A stretch of 64,000 nt of DNA from assembly GCA_030524635.1 (NCBI GenBank), contig JAUNGG010000009.1, positions 1 through 64,000 of the forward strand, in the 5' to 3' direction. This DNA comes from Lachnospiraceae bacterium (GTDB lineage: Bacteria; Bacillota; Clostridia; Lachnospirales; Lachnospiraceae). Made by a program: the position numbers and the translations under genes. Of this stretch, positions 33,701 through 42,870 are shown piece after piece. Each line of letters begins with the position of its first letter. The first letter of the stretch is position 1. The notes beneath the pieces were generated by a model. The model ran no database searches, had not been told where the DNA came from, and worked only from the letters and a program-made list of their open reading frames with translations.

Positions 33701-34363
33701 TTATGCTGTGACGATGGTTTTCTGATACGCTCGTACCACGCAGCTTAAGGTAAAGCAGACGGTAAAGTAGCAGATGGCTTCGAAGGCAAACAGCATCAGC
33801 ATTCCGCGGACATCATAGATGCTGCCCATAACCACAGCGCAGTTCCGCATAAATTCCGTCACATCTACCATCTTTAAGAAGGAGGTGTCCTTGATGATGG
33901 TGATTACCTGGCTCAGCAGGGCGGGGATAACCTTTTTATAGGTCTGGGGAAGGACGATATACCACAGCGTCTGAAGGAAGGTAAAGCCCTGGGATTGGGC
34001 AGCCTCAAACTGTCCCTTTGGGATGGCATTTAAGCCGCCGCGGAAGATCTCTGCCATTACCGCGGAGGTAAACAGGGAGATGGCAAAGACGGAAACGGCG
34101 ATCTTGTTGCCCTTTACGGTGAAGTAGATCCAGAGGATCCACAGAAGGTTAGGGGTACAGCGGAAAAATTCGGTGTAGGCGGCTACCAGGCTGGCAGTCC
34201 ATTTGAATTTCCCGGAGGCATAGGTGCGGATCAGCGCCAGCAGCGTTCCGAAAAACATGCTGATAATGGTTGCCAGGACAGCGATGGCCACAGTCATGCC
34301 CAGACCTTTGAACATAAAGGTCACATTAGCATAGGTGAATATCTGCTGAAATAAATTTAACAT
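33701..34363 (-). CDS. Polar amino acid ABC transporter permease 2
   Basis: A 220-residue HisM/GlnP-type permease with about five spans and the EAA loop FRGGLNAIPKGQFEAAQSQGFTFLQTLWYIVLPQ that contacts the ATPase. It overlaps the first permease by 7 bp, as expected for a heterodimeric membrane core. With the ATPase and binding protein it completes a PAAT-family importer. The amino acid cannot be named from sequence. Confidence 0.94.
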   Translation of the reverse strand: MLNLFQQIFTYANVTFMFKGLGMTVAIAVLATIISMFFGTLLALIRTYASGKFKWTASLVAAYTEFFRCTPNLLWILWIYFTVKGNKIAVSVFAISLFTSAVMAEIFRGGLNAIPKGQFEAAQSQGFTFLQTLWYIVLPQTYKKVIPALLSQVITIIKDTSFLKMVDVTEFMRNCAVVMGSIYDVRGMLMLFAFEAICYFTVCFTLSCVVRAYQKTIVTA

Positions 34364-35085
34364 ACGCCGTCCTCCTCAAACACGATTTTTTTCGGCGCCG
34401 GAAGGCGCATGGAACGGATCTCCAGGTAGCGCGCCAGTCTTGCTAACGGGAAGCAGATGATGAAATACAGCAGGGCGCTGGTAAAGTAAGCCTGTGCGAA
34501 GAAGCCCCGCTCGGAGCCCCAGGAGTCTGTATAGTACATCAGATCCATGCCGGCTACCATTGCCAGAATAGAGGTATTTTTCACCAGATTCAATGCCTGG
34601 TTTGCCAGAGGCGGCATGATGATCCGGATGGTCTGAGGCAGGATAATGTAGGACATGGTCTGGATGTAGGAAAAGCCCTGGGACTGGGCGGCCTCGGACT
34701 GACCCTTGGGGATCGCCTCAATTCCTGTTCGGATCACTTCGGAGATATAGGCTCCGTGATAGATGCCTACGCCGATCACGCCGAGAACAAATTTGGGGAT
34801 CCGGAAGCCGGAGCTGGAAAACAGCATGGGCAGAACGGAGTAGTAGAACAGTACCTGCAGGGCCAGAGGCGTGTTCTGGATAAATTCTACATAGATGCGG
34901 GAGAGAAGCTTAGCCGGCTTCCACTTCATGGTAGAAAAGGTGCCGAAGAGAATGCCCAGGATCAGGGCGACCGCCAGGCCTGCCACTGCGATCTTCAGGG
35001 TCATAAAAAATCCAGGCACATAATATTCTGGAATCGCCTTCCACAAGGCCAGCCAGCGTTTCCCGTCAAAAAGTCCTTTTATCAT
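34357..35085 (-). CDS. Polar amino acid ABC transporter permease 1
   Basis: A 242-residue HisQ/GlnP-type permease. It carries the EAA loop TGIEAIPKGQSEAAQSQGFSYIQTMSYIILPQ and a YVEFIQNTPLALQVLFYYSVLP segment typical of glutamine/glutamate/aspartate importers. It follows the binding-protein gene by 66 bp and overlaps the second permease. Confidence 0.94.
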   Translation of the reverse strand: MIKGLFDGKRWLALWKAIPEYYVPGFFMTLKIAVAGLAVALILGILFGTFSTMKWKPAKLLSRIYVEFIQNTPLALQVLFYYSVLPMLFSSSGFRIPKFVLGVIGVGIYHGAYISEVIRTGIEAIPKGQSEAAQSQGFSYIQTMSYIILPQTIRIIMPPLANQALNLVKNTSILAMVAGMDLMYYTDSWGSERGFFAQAYFTSALLYFIICFPLARLARYLEIRSMRLPAPKKIVFEEDGVC

Positions 35086-35151
35086 GACAATGTTCCTTTC
35101 CTTAAGTGGTGCAGTATGCTCTGCTGCCGGATCATCAGCTGTCTGTTTAGG

Positions 35152-36069
35152 TTACTGCAGGCCCCATTCATCCTGAAGCGCTTTCATGGAACCGTCAGAA
35201 AGCATGGAGGTTACTTTGCTCTCAACCAGGTCAGCCAGACCGGTATTTTCCTTTGCAGAGGCAACACCGTAATCCTGCTCGGCAAAACGGTCCTCCAGGA
35301 TCTGGTTGGAGTCATTCACATATCCGGCCAGGATCGCACGGTCTACCGAGAAGCAGTCAATCTGCTTGGTAGCCAGGGCCTGTGCCAGTGCGGGATAACC
35401 GTCAAACTCCTGGAATTCGGGATTTACCGTTAATCCTTTTTCTTCTACATAAGCCTTAAAGCCGTCCTTAGTAGTGGAAGACTGTGCTACACCAATGATC
35501 TTGCCGTCCAGATCTTCGATGGAGTTGATGCCGGAATCCTTATTTACCAGCAGGCCTACAGCATCGGTATAATATGGGGTAGAGAAATTATAGGTTTCCT
35601 TCCGCTCATCGGTGATGGTGAAGGTTGCGATTACCAGGTCGATCTCACCGTTTTCCAGCAGCGGCCCTCTGGTCTTTGCCGTTACGCCCTGGAATTCCAC
35701 CAGCTTCTTTTCCTTCGCTTCATCGGCGGTGCAGCCGAAGATATCGCCTGCAATCTCGTAAGCCAGATCGTCTTCAAAACCTTCATATTCGCCGGTTGCG
35801 GTGTTCTGCAGGCTGAATTTCGGAATATCGGATTTACATCCTACCTTTAATACGCCCCGGTCAATGATCTTCTGCACATCTGCAGGGATATCGCCAGATG
35901 GAGCAGCCTCTGACGGGGCGCTCCCGGAGCCTTCTGCAGCGGTGGTATCTGCAGCAGCGGCAGTTTCTGCGGAAGGGGCAGCAGTGGTTTCGGAAGAGCC
36001 GGAACCGCAGGCAGACAGGGACAGAGCCATCACAGCAGCCAGTGCCAGGGATAATACATTCTTTTTCAT
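35152..36069 (-). CDS. Polar amino acid ABC transporter substrate-binding lipoprotein
   Basis: A 305-residue protein with a signal peptide and lipobox (LSLSAC, Cys21), then a low-complexity Ser/Thr/Ala/Glu linker. The SBP_bac_3 fold begins at DRGVLKVGCKSDIPKFSLQN and includes EGFEDDLAYEIAGDIFG, LVIATFTITDERKETYNFSTPYY and the late hinge region. EGFEDDLA with ATFTIT suggests an acidic or amide amino acid (Glu/Gln/Asp class), which is inference. The ATG at 36069 follows GAGGAGG. The gap to the ATPase gene (178 bp) holds small GC-rich hairpins but no gene. Confidence 0.94.
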   Translation of the reverse strand: MKKNVLSLALAAVMALSLSACGSGSSETTAAPSAETAAAADTTAAEGSGSAPSEAAPSGDIPADVQKIIDRGVLKVGCKSDIPKFSLQNTATGEYEGFEDDLAYEIAGDIFGCTADEAKEKKLVEFQGVTAKTRGPLLENGEIDLVIATFTITDERKETYNFSTPYYTDAVGLLVNKDSGINSIEDLDGKIIGVAQSSTTKDGFKAYVEEKGLTVNPEFQEFDGYPALAQALATKQIDCFSVDRAILAGYVNDSNQILEDRFAEQDYGVASAKENTGLADLVESKVTSMLSDGSMKALQDEWGLQ

Positions 36070-36247
36070 AATGGTTTCCTCCTCATTGAAAATGATATGC
36101 AAGCAGTTTTGCAGCTTGATCCAAAACGGAAAGGGTCTTACAGCGGAAACGCTTTCTAGGCAGGAACGCCAGGGCGTTTCAGGATCCTTTTCGTATCAGG
36201 AACATAGATTGTGAGTCATTCCAGATCTGCGCGGCAGACCGGTTTCG

Positions 36248-36979
36248 TTAATGAAGGATCTTGCTTAAAAATGCCTTGGTCCTCTCATGCTCCGGAGCTT
36301 CAAAGAAATGCTCCGGCGTTCCTTCCTCCAGAATGTAGCCGCCGTCCATAAAGATAACGCGGTCGGCCACCTGGCGGGCAAAGCCCATCTCGTGGGTGAC
36401 GCAGATCATGGTAATGTTTTCGTGAGCCAGCTCCACCATAACGTTTAAAACCTCCTGCACCATTTCCGGGTCCAGGGCGGAGGTAGGCTCGTCAAATAAG
36501 ATCAGGGGCTGCTTGGTGCACAAGGCCCTTGCGATGGCCACACGCTGCTGCTGGCCGCCGGAGAGCTGGACCGGATAATTTCCGGCCTTCTCCTTTAATC
36601 CGACCCGTTCCAGGCATTTCAGCGCATTGGCACAGGCTTCTGCCTTCGGCACACGCTGCAGCCGGATGGGGGCCAGGGTCAGATTATCCAGCACGGTCAG
36701 GTGAGGATACAGATTAAACTGCTGGAATACCATGGAAGAATATTTTTTTGCCATATCCAGATGATTCTTCCGGGTCACCGGAGTCCCGGCAATGGTGATC
36801 GTCCCTGCTGTGGGCTCCTCCAGATAGTTGATGCATCGAATAAAGGTGGATTTGCCGGAGCCGGAGGGGCCGATGATGACCAGCTTCTCGCCTTCCTTTA
36901 CGGTCAGGCTGATATCCTTCAGTACCTCAAGGTCGCCAAAATTCTTTTTTAAATGTTCTACTTTTACCATATCCGGCAT
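36248..36979 (-). CDS. Polar amino acid ABC transporter ATPase (GlnQ type)
   Basis: A 243-residue ATPase. Walker A is [20 protein letters not shown], the Q-loop is [17 protein letters not shown], the ABC signature is [15 protein letters not shown], Walker B is [16 protein letters not shown] and the switch His is in [15 protein letters not shown]. This is the PAAT-family layout. It is the first gene of the five-gene minus-strand operon. The ATG at 36979 follows GAGAGGTGA; an in-frame ATG at 37063 would read through the leader terminator hairpin. Confidence 0.96.
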   Translation of the reverse strand: MPDMVKVEHLKKNFGDLEVLKDISLTVKEGEKLVIIGPSGSGKSTFIRCINYLEEPTAGTITIAGTPVTRKNHLDMAKKYSSMVFQQFNLYPHLTVLDNLTLAPIRLQRVPKAEACANALKCLERVGLKEKAGNYPVQLSGGQQQRVAIARALCTKQPLILFDEPTSALDPEMVQEVLNVMVELAHENITMICVTHEMGFARQVADRVIFMDGGYILEEGTPEHFFEAPEHERTKAFLSKILH

Positions 36980-37000
36980 ATTATTCACCTCTCTGAAAAT

Positions 37001-37040
37001 GAAAAAAGACGCATAAGGAGGAAAATCCTTAAGCGTCTTT
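37001..37040 (-). terminator. Leader terminator (attenuator) ahead of the amino acid ABC operon
   Basis: Minus strand AAAGACGCTTAAGGA pairs with TCCTTATGCGTCTTT (one bulge) around a 6-nt loop, directly followed by TTTTTTC. It sits between the promoter at 37087-37115 and the ATPase start at 36979. The only upstream gene is thrC, which points the other way, so its target can only be this operon. Confidence 0.8.
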
Positions 37041-37086
37041 GCTGTTTTGCGTTTGCTCAGCATTGCTGCTGAAATTGATGGTTCGC

Positions 37087-37115
37087 ATTATAGGCGCTTT
37101 CTCGGGAAAAGTCAA
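37087..37115 (-). promoter_or_regulatory. Promoter of the amino acid ABC operon
   Basis: Minus strand TTGACT (37110-37115), 17-bp spacer, TATAAT (37087-37092). The expected leader is about 100 nt long. Confidence 0.8.
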
Positions 37116-37135
37116 GCTAAATTTTTCGCTTTTTG

Positions 37136-37164
37136 TTGCATGCCAAATTAAAATATGCTAAACT
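37136..37164 (+). promoter_or_regulatory. Promoter of thrC
   Basis: TTGCAT (37136-37141), 17-bp spacer, TAAACT (37159-37164). It is divergent from, and only about 20 bp from, the ABC operon promoter. Confidence 0.55.
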
Positions 37165-37230
37165 TTCCCCGAATAGTACTGGAAAAATTGTTTCCGGCTT
37201 CTGCCGGATCAGAAAGAAAGGAATATGACC

Positions 37231-38718
37231 ATGACATTATCGTATCAGAGCACCAGAGGCGGGCAGAAAGGCATTACCGCTTCTCAGGCTGTCCTTCAGG
37301 GACTGGCAGAAGACGGCGGCTTATTTATGCCCACTCAGATCCCGAAGCTGGATGTATCCTTAGAAAAGCTGGCCTCCATGAGCTACCAGGAGACCGCATA
37401 TGAGGTTATGAAGCTGTTCCTCACCGATTATACGGAAGAGGAATTAAAAAACTGCATTGCAAAGGCTTATGACAGCAAATTTGACACGGAAGAGATCGTG
37501 CCGCTGGCAAAGGCAGACGGCGCTTATTATCTGGAGCTGTTCCACGGAAGCACCATCGCCTTCAAGGATATGGCTCTTTCCATCCTTCCCCACCTGATGA
37601 CCACCGCAGCTAAGAAGAACCATGCGGATAAGGAGATCGTCATCCTTACCGCCACCTCCGGCGACACCGGAAAGGCAGCGATGGCCGGCTTTGCCGATGT
37701 TCCTGGAACCCGGATCATCGTATTCTATCCAAAGGACGGCGTCAGCCGGGTGCAGGAGCTGCAGATGCGGACCCAGAAGGGAGAAAACACCTGTGTTGTA
37801 GCCATCCACGGCAATTTTGATGATGCCCAGACCGGAGTTAAGAAGCTGTTCGGGGACGAAGCATTTAAGGCGGAGCTGGCAGAAAAAGGCTTCCAGTTCT
37901 CTTCCGCTAATTCCATTAACATCGGCCGTCTGGTACCCCAGGTAGTTTACTATGTCTATGCCTACGCAAAGCTTCTGGATAACCAGGAGATCACCATGGG
38001 CGATGAGATCAACGTGGTAGTTCCTACCGGAAACTTCGGCAATATTCTGGCAGCGTACTTTGCAAAGCAGATGGGTGTGCCGATTAAAAAACTGATCTGC
38101 GCCTCCAATGACAACAAGGTATTGTACGATTTCTTCACCACCGGAACCTACGACCGGAACCGTAAGTTCATCCTGACCAACTCTCCATCCATGGATATTT
38201 TAATCTCCAGCAACTTAGAGCGCCTGATCTACTTAAGCGCCGGCTGCGATGCCAAGAAGAACGCAGCACTGATGGCAGAGCTTGGAACCAAGGGAAGCTA
38301 TACCGTCACACCAGAAATGAAAGAAAAGATGGCAGACTTCTGGGGCGGCTACGCCACTCAGGCTGAGGATGCCGCTGAGATCAAGCGTGTCTTCGATGAT
38401 ACTGGTTACCTGATGGACACCCACACCGGCGTTGCTTCCGCAGTCTATAAAAAGTATGCAGAAGCTACCGGCGACACAACCAGGACGGTGATTGCTTCCA
38501 CCGCCAGCCCATACAAGTTCTCCCACAGCGTTATGGAAGCCATAGCCGGCGATCAGTCCTCCAAGGAAGAATTTGCCCTGATCGATGAGATGAGCGATCT
38601 CTCTGGGATCCCGGTGCCGAGAGCGGTAGAGGAGATCCGCCATGCCCCGATCCGTCATAACCGGGAATGCGACGTAGATACCATGAAAGCGGAAGTAGCC
38701 GATATCCTTGGTATTTAA
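37231..38718 (+). CDS. thrC: Threonine synthase
   Basis: A 495-residue PLP enzyme that converts O-phospho-L-homoserine to threonine. It has the fungal/clostridial long-form layout: an N-terminal YQSTRGGQKGITASQAVLQG block, the PLP lysine K112 in GSTIAFKDMALSI, the phosphate-binding SGDTGKAAMAGF and VVPTGNFGNILAAYFAKQMG. The C-terminus lacks any ACT domain. ATG at 37231 is 8 nt from AAAGGA; an ATG two codons earlier (37225) is too close to that site. It has its own promoter and appears to be a single-gene unit. Confidence 0.97.
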   Translation: MTLSYQSTRGGQKGITASQAVLQGLAEDGGLFMPTQIPKLDVSLEKLASMSYQETAYEVMKLFLTDYTEEELKNCIAKAYDSKFDTEEIVPLAKADGAYYLELFHGSTIAFKDMALSILPHLMTTAAKKNHADKEIVILTATSGDTGKAAMAGFADVPGTRIIVFYPKDGVSRVQELQMRTQKGENTCVVAIHGNFDDAQTGVKKLFGDEAFKAELAEKGFQFSSANSINIGRLVPQVVYYVYAYAKLLDNQEITMGDEINVVVPTGNFGNILAAYFAKQMGVPIKKLICASNDNKVLYDFFTTGTYDRNRKFILTNSPSMDILISSNLERLIYLSAGCDAKKNAALMAELGTKGSYTVTPEMKEKMADFWGGYATQAEDAAEIKRVFDDTGYLMDTHTGVASAVYKKYAEATGDTTRTVIASTASPYKFSHSVMEAIAGDQSSKEEFALIDEMSDLSGIPVPRAVEEIRHAPIRHNRECDVDTMKAEVADILGI

Positions 38719-38754
38719 AATATTGTATTATTTTCAACCAACCCCGATTTCCTC

Positions 38755-38783
38755 TTTCATTTTTCCATGAAATACGCTATAAT
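38755..38783 (+). promoter_or_regulatory. Promoter of fba
   Basis: TTTCAT (38755-38760), 17-bp spacer, TATAAT (38778-38783), about 60 bp before the start codon. Confidence 0.55.
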
Positions 38784-38844
38784 GAACGTTAGGGACATTG
38801 CGTTGATTACAACAAATAAATTTATTCCATAGGAGGGTATTGAC

Positions 38845-39708
38845 ATGTTAGTTTCCGCAAAAGAAATGCTTCAGAAGGCAAGAGAAGGAAAGTATGCAGT
38901 AGGCCAGTTCAACATCAACAACTTAGAGTGGACCAAGGCTGTTCTGTTAACCGCTGAGGAGATGAAGTCTCCGGTTATCTTAGGCGTATCTGAGGGCGCT
39001 GGCAAATACATGACCGGTTTCGGCACCGTAGCAGCCATGGTTAAGGCTATGATCCAGGAGCTGAATATCACCGTTCCGGTAGCACTTCACTTAGACCACG
39101 GCACCTATGACGGATGCTATAAGTGCATCAAGGCTGGCTTCTCCTCCATCATGTTCGACGGATCTCATTATCCGATCGCTGAGAACGTAGAGAAGACCAC
39201 CGAGCTGGTTCACGTTGCTCATAAGCTGGGCTTATCCATCGAGGCTGAGGTTGGCTCCATCGGCGGCGAGGAAGACGGCGTAGTAGGCATGGGAGAGTGT
39301 GCAGATCCGAATGAGTGCAAGATGATCGCTGATTTAGGCGTAGACATGCTGGCAGCAGGCATCGGCAACATCCATGGCAAGTATCCGGCTAACTGGCCAG
39401 GCTTAAGCTTTGAGACTCTGGCAGCTGTTAACGAGAAAGTAGGCGACATGCCATTAGTACTGCACGGCGGTACCGGTATTCCGGAGGATATGATCAAGAA
39501 GGCCATCAGCTTAGGCGTTGCCAAGATCAATGTAAATACCGAGTGCCAGCTCTCCTTTGCAGCAGCAACCCGCGAGTACATCGAGGCAGGCAAGGATCAG
39601 CAGGGCAAGGGCTATGACCCAAGAAAGTTATTAGCTCCTGGCTTCGAGGCAATCAAGGCTACCGTTCGCGAGAAGATCGAGCTGTTCGGCTCCGCTAACA
39701 AGGCTTGA
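38845..39708 (+). CDS. fba: Class II fructose-1,6-bisphosphate aldolase
   Basis: A 287-residue zinc aldolase of glycolysis. Metal-ligand and active-site motifs are VALHLDHGTYDG (His and Asp), IEAEVGSIGGEEDGV (Glu), GIGNIHGKYP (His) and LVLHGGTGIPED (His). INVNTECQLSF binds substrate. Codon use is strongly biased, as in the nearby glnA and tuf genes, which implies high expression. It has a promoter upstream and a terminator at 39779. Tagatose-bisphosphate aldolase is the alternative, but the length and GGEEDGV motif fit Fba. Confidence 0.95.
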   Translation: MLVSAKEMLQKAREGKYAVGQFNINNLEWTKAVLLTAEEMKSPVILGVSEGAGKYMTGFGTVAAMVKAMIQELNITVPVALHLDHGTYDGCYKCIKAGFSSIMFDGSHYPIAENVEKTTELVHVAHKLGLSIEAEVGSIGGEEDGVVGMGECADPNECKMIADLGVDMLAAGIGNIHGKYPANWPGLSFETLAAVNEKVGDMPLVLHGGTGIPEDMIKKAISLGVAKINVNTECQLSFAAATREYIEAGKDQQGKGYDPRKLLAPGFEAIKATVREKIELFGSANKA

Positions 39709-39778
39709 TGGATTAATTTTAAAAATTTGAAAAAAACACTTGCTTTTTTGCAGGAAATGGTTTATTTTAATTACGAAC

Positions 39779-39812
39779 GAAGGCGTTCTCTCATTGGAGA
39801 GAGCGCCTTTTC
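39779..39812 (+). terminator. Terminator after fba
   Basis: AAGGCGTTCTCTC pairs with GAGAGAGCGCCTT, with a small mismatch, followed by TTCT. Confidence 0.75.
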
Positions 39813-39919
39813 TGATTCCTGAGGAGATGCATTTGTTTAACCTTTTCCAGCTGGACCGGATTTATCATGCACACGTATTAAAAAAGCAAGCTTTTGGAAT
39901 AAAAGTTAACTTTTTAATG

Positions 39920-39976
39920 AAAAATCAGAGACATAGCCATATCCCATGTGAAAGAAATAAAAGTTTTCTGATTTTT
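39920..39976. other. Long-loop dyad upstream of glnA
   Basis: The perfect 10-bp arms AAAAATCAGA and TCTGATTTTT are separated by 37 nt and end 2 bp before the glnA -35 box. The rest of the 39813-40076 spacer shows no gene. The dyad could be a second terminator for read-through or a protein-binding site for glnA control. Confidence 0.35.
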
Positions 39977-39978
39977 GC

Positions 39979-40007
39979 TTTACATTTTTAAGCGAAGCAG
40001 GTAGAAT
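39979..40007 (+). promoter_or_regulatory. Promoter of glnA
   Basis: TTTACA (39979-39984), 17-bp spacer, TAGAAT (40002-40007). Confidence 0.6.
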
Positions 40008-40076
40008 ATCATGGGCAGCAGGCAGAAGGGACGCGCTTGGCGCGGCAGAGATAATTGAGAGAGGATGGAAAAATCT

Positions 40077-42194
40077 ATGAGCGAGACAGTAAACGTAGCC
40101 GAGATCTTCGGCGAGAATGTGTTTAATGACGCAGTTATGAGAGAGCGCTTACCAAAGAGCGTTTACAAGAAACTGAGAAAGACCATCGTAGAAGGAACGG
40201 AGCTGGAGCCGGGCATCGCGGATTCCGTCGCTCAGGCGATGAAGGAATGGGCAGTAGAGCGTGGAGCAACCCACTACACTCACTGGTTCCAGCCATTGAC
40301 CGGCGTTACCGCAGAGAAACATGATTCCTTCATTTCCGCACCAGACACGACAGGCAAGGTGATGCTGGAGTTCTCCGGCAAGGAGCTGGTAAAGGGCGAG
40401 CCGGATGCCTCCTCCTTCCCATCCGGCGGCTTACGTGCTACCTTTGAGGCGAGAGGATATACTGCATGGGACTGCACCTCCCCGGCATTCTTAAAGGAAG
40501 ATGCCACCGGAGTGACCCTTTGCATTCCTACCGCATTCTGTTCTTATACCGGCGAGGCGCTGGATAAGAAGACACCGCTGCTGCGTTCCATGCAGGCGAT
40601 TGACCAGCAGGCATTAAGAATTTTACGGTTATTCGGCAATACCACCTCCAAGAAGGTAACTCCTTCCGTAGGACCGGAGCAGGAGTACTTCCTGGTAGAC
40701 CGTGCAAAATATTTACAGCGTAAGGATTTAATCTACACCGGACGTACTTTATTCGGTGCAATGCCTCCAAAGGGACAGGAGATGGATGACCATTACTTCG
40801 GCACCATCCGGGAGAGAATCGGTTCCTTCATGAACGAGGTGAATAAGGAGCTGTGGAAGTTAGGCGTATCCGCCAAGACCCAGCACAATGAGGTAGCTCC
40901 TGCACAGCACGAGCTGGCTCCCATCTACGCAGAGGCAAACCTGGCAGTTGACCACAACCAGATGGTTATGGAGACCTTAAAGAAGGTGGCAGGACGCCAT
41001 GGTCTGGCATGTCTGCTGCATGAGAAGCCATTTGCCGGTGTGAACGGTTCTGGTAAGCACAACAACTGGTCTATCACCACCGATGACGGCATCAATATGT
41101 TAAACCCAGGTGAGACTCCTCACGAAAATATCCAGTTCCTCCTGGTTCTGGCCTGCATCTTAAAGGCAGTGGATGTTCATGCTGATCTGTTAAGACAGTC
41201 CGCAGCCGATGTAGGAAATGATCACAGATTAGGCGCTAACGAGGCACCGCCAGCTATCATCTCCATCTTCTTAGGCGAGCAGCTTGAGGATGTAATCGAT
41301 CAGCTTTGCAGCACCGGTGAGGCAACTCACTCCAAGCAGGGCGGCAAGCTGATGACCGGCGTAGCTACCCTGCCGGATCTGGATAAGGATGCCACCGACC
41401 GCAACAGAACCTCACCTTTTGCATTTACCGGAAATAAGTTTGAGTTCCGTATGGTAGGCTCCGCAGACTCCATTTCCTCTCCAAATGTTGTGTTGAATAC
41501 TATCGTTGCCGAGGCATTTAAGGAAGCGGCAGATGTGCTGGAGAAGGCAGAGGACTTCGACCTGGCTGTTCATGATATGATCAAGGAAATGCTGGCTGCT
41601 CACAGAAGAATTATCTTCAACGGCAACGGTTATTCCGATGCATGGGTAGAGGAGGCTGAGAAGAGAGGTCTTCCAAACATCAAGTCCATGGTAGATTCTA
41701 TCCCGGCTCTGACCACTGACAAGGCAGTGAAGCTGTTTGAGGAGTTCGGCGTATACACCAAGGCTGAGCTGGAATCCCGTGCAGAGATCGAGTATGAGAC
41801 CTACTCCAAGGTGATCAACATTGAGGCAAAGACTATGATCGATATGGCTGGCAAGCAGTTTATCCCGGCTGTAATCAAATACACCACCCAGCTGGCACAG
41901 TCCATCAATGCAGTAAAATCTGCATGCCCGGTTGCTGATGTAAGCGTTCAGACCGAGCTGCTTACGGAAAGCTCTGATCTGTTAAGCGAGGCAAAGGTGG
42001 CTCTGGCAAATCTGGTTGAGATCGATGATAAGGCATGCGGAATGGAAGAGGGCCGCGCTCAGGCTGTGTTCTACCATGATGAGGTAGTTCCGGCTATGGC
42101 AGCCTTACGTGCACCGATCGATAAGCTGGAGATGATCGTAGATAAGGAATTATGGCCGATGCCAAGCTACGGCGATCTGATCTTCGAGGTATAA
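40077..42194 (+). CDS. glnN: Glutamine synthetase type III (GlnN)
   Basis: A 705-residue enzyme, the length of the large GSIII class rather than the 450-residue GSI. Residues about 1-100 are the GSIII-specific N-terminus ([20 protein letters not shown]). The catalytic core includes the GSIII motif [20 protein letters not shown], the glutamate-site [11 protein letters not shown], the [14 protein letters not shown] block, [20 protein letters not shown] (ammonia/ATP site) and [20 protein letters not shown]. It makes glutamine from glutamate, ammonia and ATP. The start at 40077 is 12 nt after GAGAGAGG; an ATG at 40065 directly abuts that site. Strong codon bias suggests high expression. Confidence 0.96.
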   Translation: MSETVNVAEIFGENVFNDAVMRERLPKSVYKKLRKTIVEGTELEPGIADSVAQAMKEWAVERGATHYTHWFQPLTGVTAEKHDSFISAPDTTGKVMLEFSGKELVKGEPDASSFPSGGLRATFEARGYTAWDCTSPAFLKEDATGVTLCIPTAFCSYTGEALDKKTPLLRSMQAIDQQALRILRLFGNTTSKKVTPSVGPEQEYFLVDRAKYLQRKDLIYTGRTLFGAMPPKGQEMDDHYFGTIRERIGSFMNEVNKELWKLGVSAKTQHNEVAPAQHELAPIYAEANLAVDHNQMVMETLKKVAGRHGLACLLHEKPFAGVNGSGKHNNWSITTDDGINMLNPGETPHENIQFLLVLACILKAVDVHADLLRQSAADVGNDHRLGANEAPPAIISIFLGEQLEDVIDQLCSTGEATHSKQGGKLMTGVATLPDLDKDATDRNRTSPFAFTGNKFEFRMVGSADSISSPNVVLNTIVAEAFKEAADVLEKAEDFDLAVHDMIKEMLAAHRRIIFNGNGYSDAWVEEAEKRGLPNIKSMVDSIPALTTDKAVKLFEEFGVYTKAELESRAEIEYETYSKVINIEAKTMIDMAGKQFIPAVIKYTTQLAQSINAVKSACPVADVSVQTELLTESSDLLSEAKVALANLVEIDDKACGMEEGRAQAVFYHDEVVPAMAALRAPIDKLEMIVDKELWPMPSYGDLIFEV

Positions 42195-42247
42195 GAATCA
42201 GAAATGATCCAAAGATCATAAATGATCATGGTAAATGAGAGAAATAT

Positions 42248-42286
42248 AAAAATCCCGCTTTGCACATGGAGCAAAGCGGGATTTTT
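42248..42286. terminator. Bidirectional terminator between glnN and ridA
   Basis: Perfect 16-bp arms AAAAATCCCGCTTTGC and GCAAAGCGGGATTTTT around a 7-nt loop serve both convergent genes. Confidence 0.9.
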
Positions 42287-42294
42287 GCTGGTCA

Positions 42295-42675
42295 TTATTC
42301 TACGCAGGCAACTGCCTCGATCTCAACTAAAGCATCCTTCGGCAGGCGTGCTACCTCTACGGCTGCTCTGGCCGGATAATCCTTCTCAAAGAACTCTCCG
42401 TATACCCCGTTCATATCACCGAACATGTTCATGTCCTTTAAGAATACACCGACACGAACCACCTGGCTCATGTCAACGCCCTCGCTTGCCAGGATGTTCT
42501 TGATATTGGTCAGGGACTGGCGGGTCTGGGACTTAATGTCGTCGCCGGCAAATGCTCCGGTAGCTGGGTCGATTGGAAGCTGACCGGATACGAATACCAT
42601 GTTTCCAGCCTGGATTGCCTGGGAATACGGTCCGATTGCTCCTGGTGCATTGGTAGTTGCATATACTTTCTTCAT
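42295..42675 (-). CDS. ridA: RidA family enamine/imine deaminase
   Basis: A 126-residue RidA (YjgF/YER057c/UK114) protein. It reads [43 protein letters not shown] and, near the end, [23 protein letters not shown] with the substrate-carboxylate Arg. It hydrolyses reactive enamines such as 2-aminoacrylate released by PLP enzymes. A MalY/PatB lyase on the same strand 2.8 kb upstream is a plausible source. The ATG at 42675 follows AGGAGGAG. Its own promoter lies at 42770. Confidence 0.95.
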   Translation of the reverse strand: MKKVYATTNAPGAIGPYSQAIQAGNMVFVSGQLPIDPATGAFAGDDIKSQTRQSLTNIKNILASEGVDMSQVVRVGVFLKDMNMFGDMNGVYGEFFEKDYPARAAVEVARLPKDALVEIEAVACVE

Positions 42676-42769
42676 GTTAAACTCCTCCTGTCTGGTTTGC
42701 AGATCTACGCAAAGGTTCTTGGATTGCAGCTGCTTTGCGTTTTCACGCTTATCTTGTTTTTGTATCTCT

Positions 42770-42798
42770 ATTGTAGACCAAATGCTGCTAGGATGCAA
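42770..42798 (-). promoter_or_regulatory. Promoter of ridA
   Basis: Minus strand TTGCAT (42793-42798), 17-bp spacer, TACAAT (42770-42775). The leader contains an ACGCAAAG/CTTTGCGT hairpin. Confidence 0.65.
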
Positions 42799-42870
42799 TA
42801 GGATACGGCTAAAAATCTGAAAAAAATTTAGATAAACGGTAAATACCTAAAATATTTTGCTGACATTCCA

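Noticed and set aside
36980-37063. N-terminal extension of the ABC ATPase from the ATG at 37063
   Set aside because: It would encode the leader terminator hairpin, lacks a ribosome binding site, and the ATG at 36979 has a good one and fits the family start.
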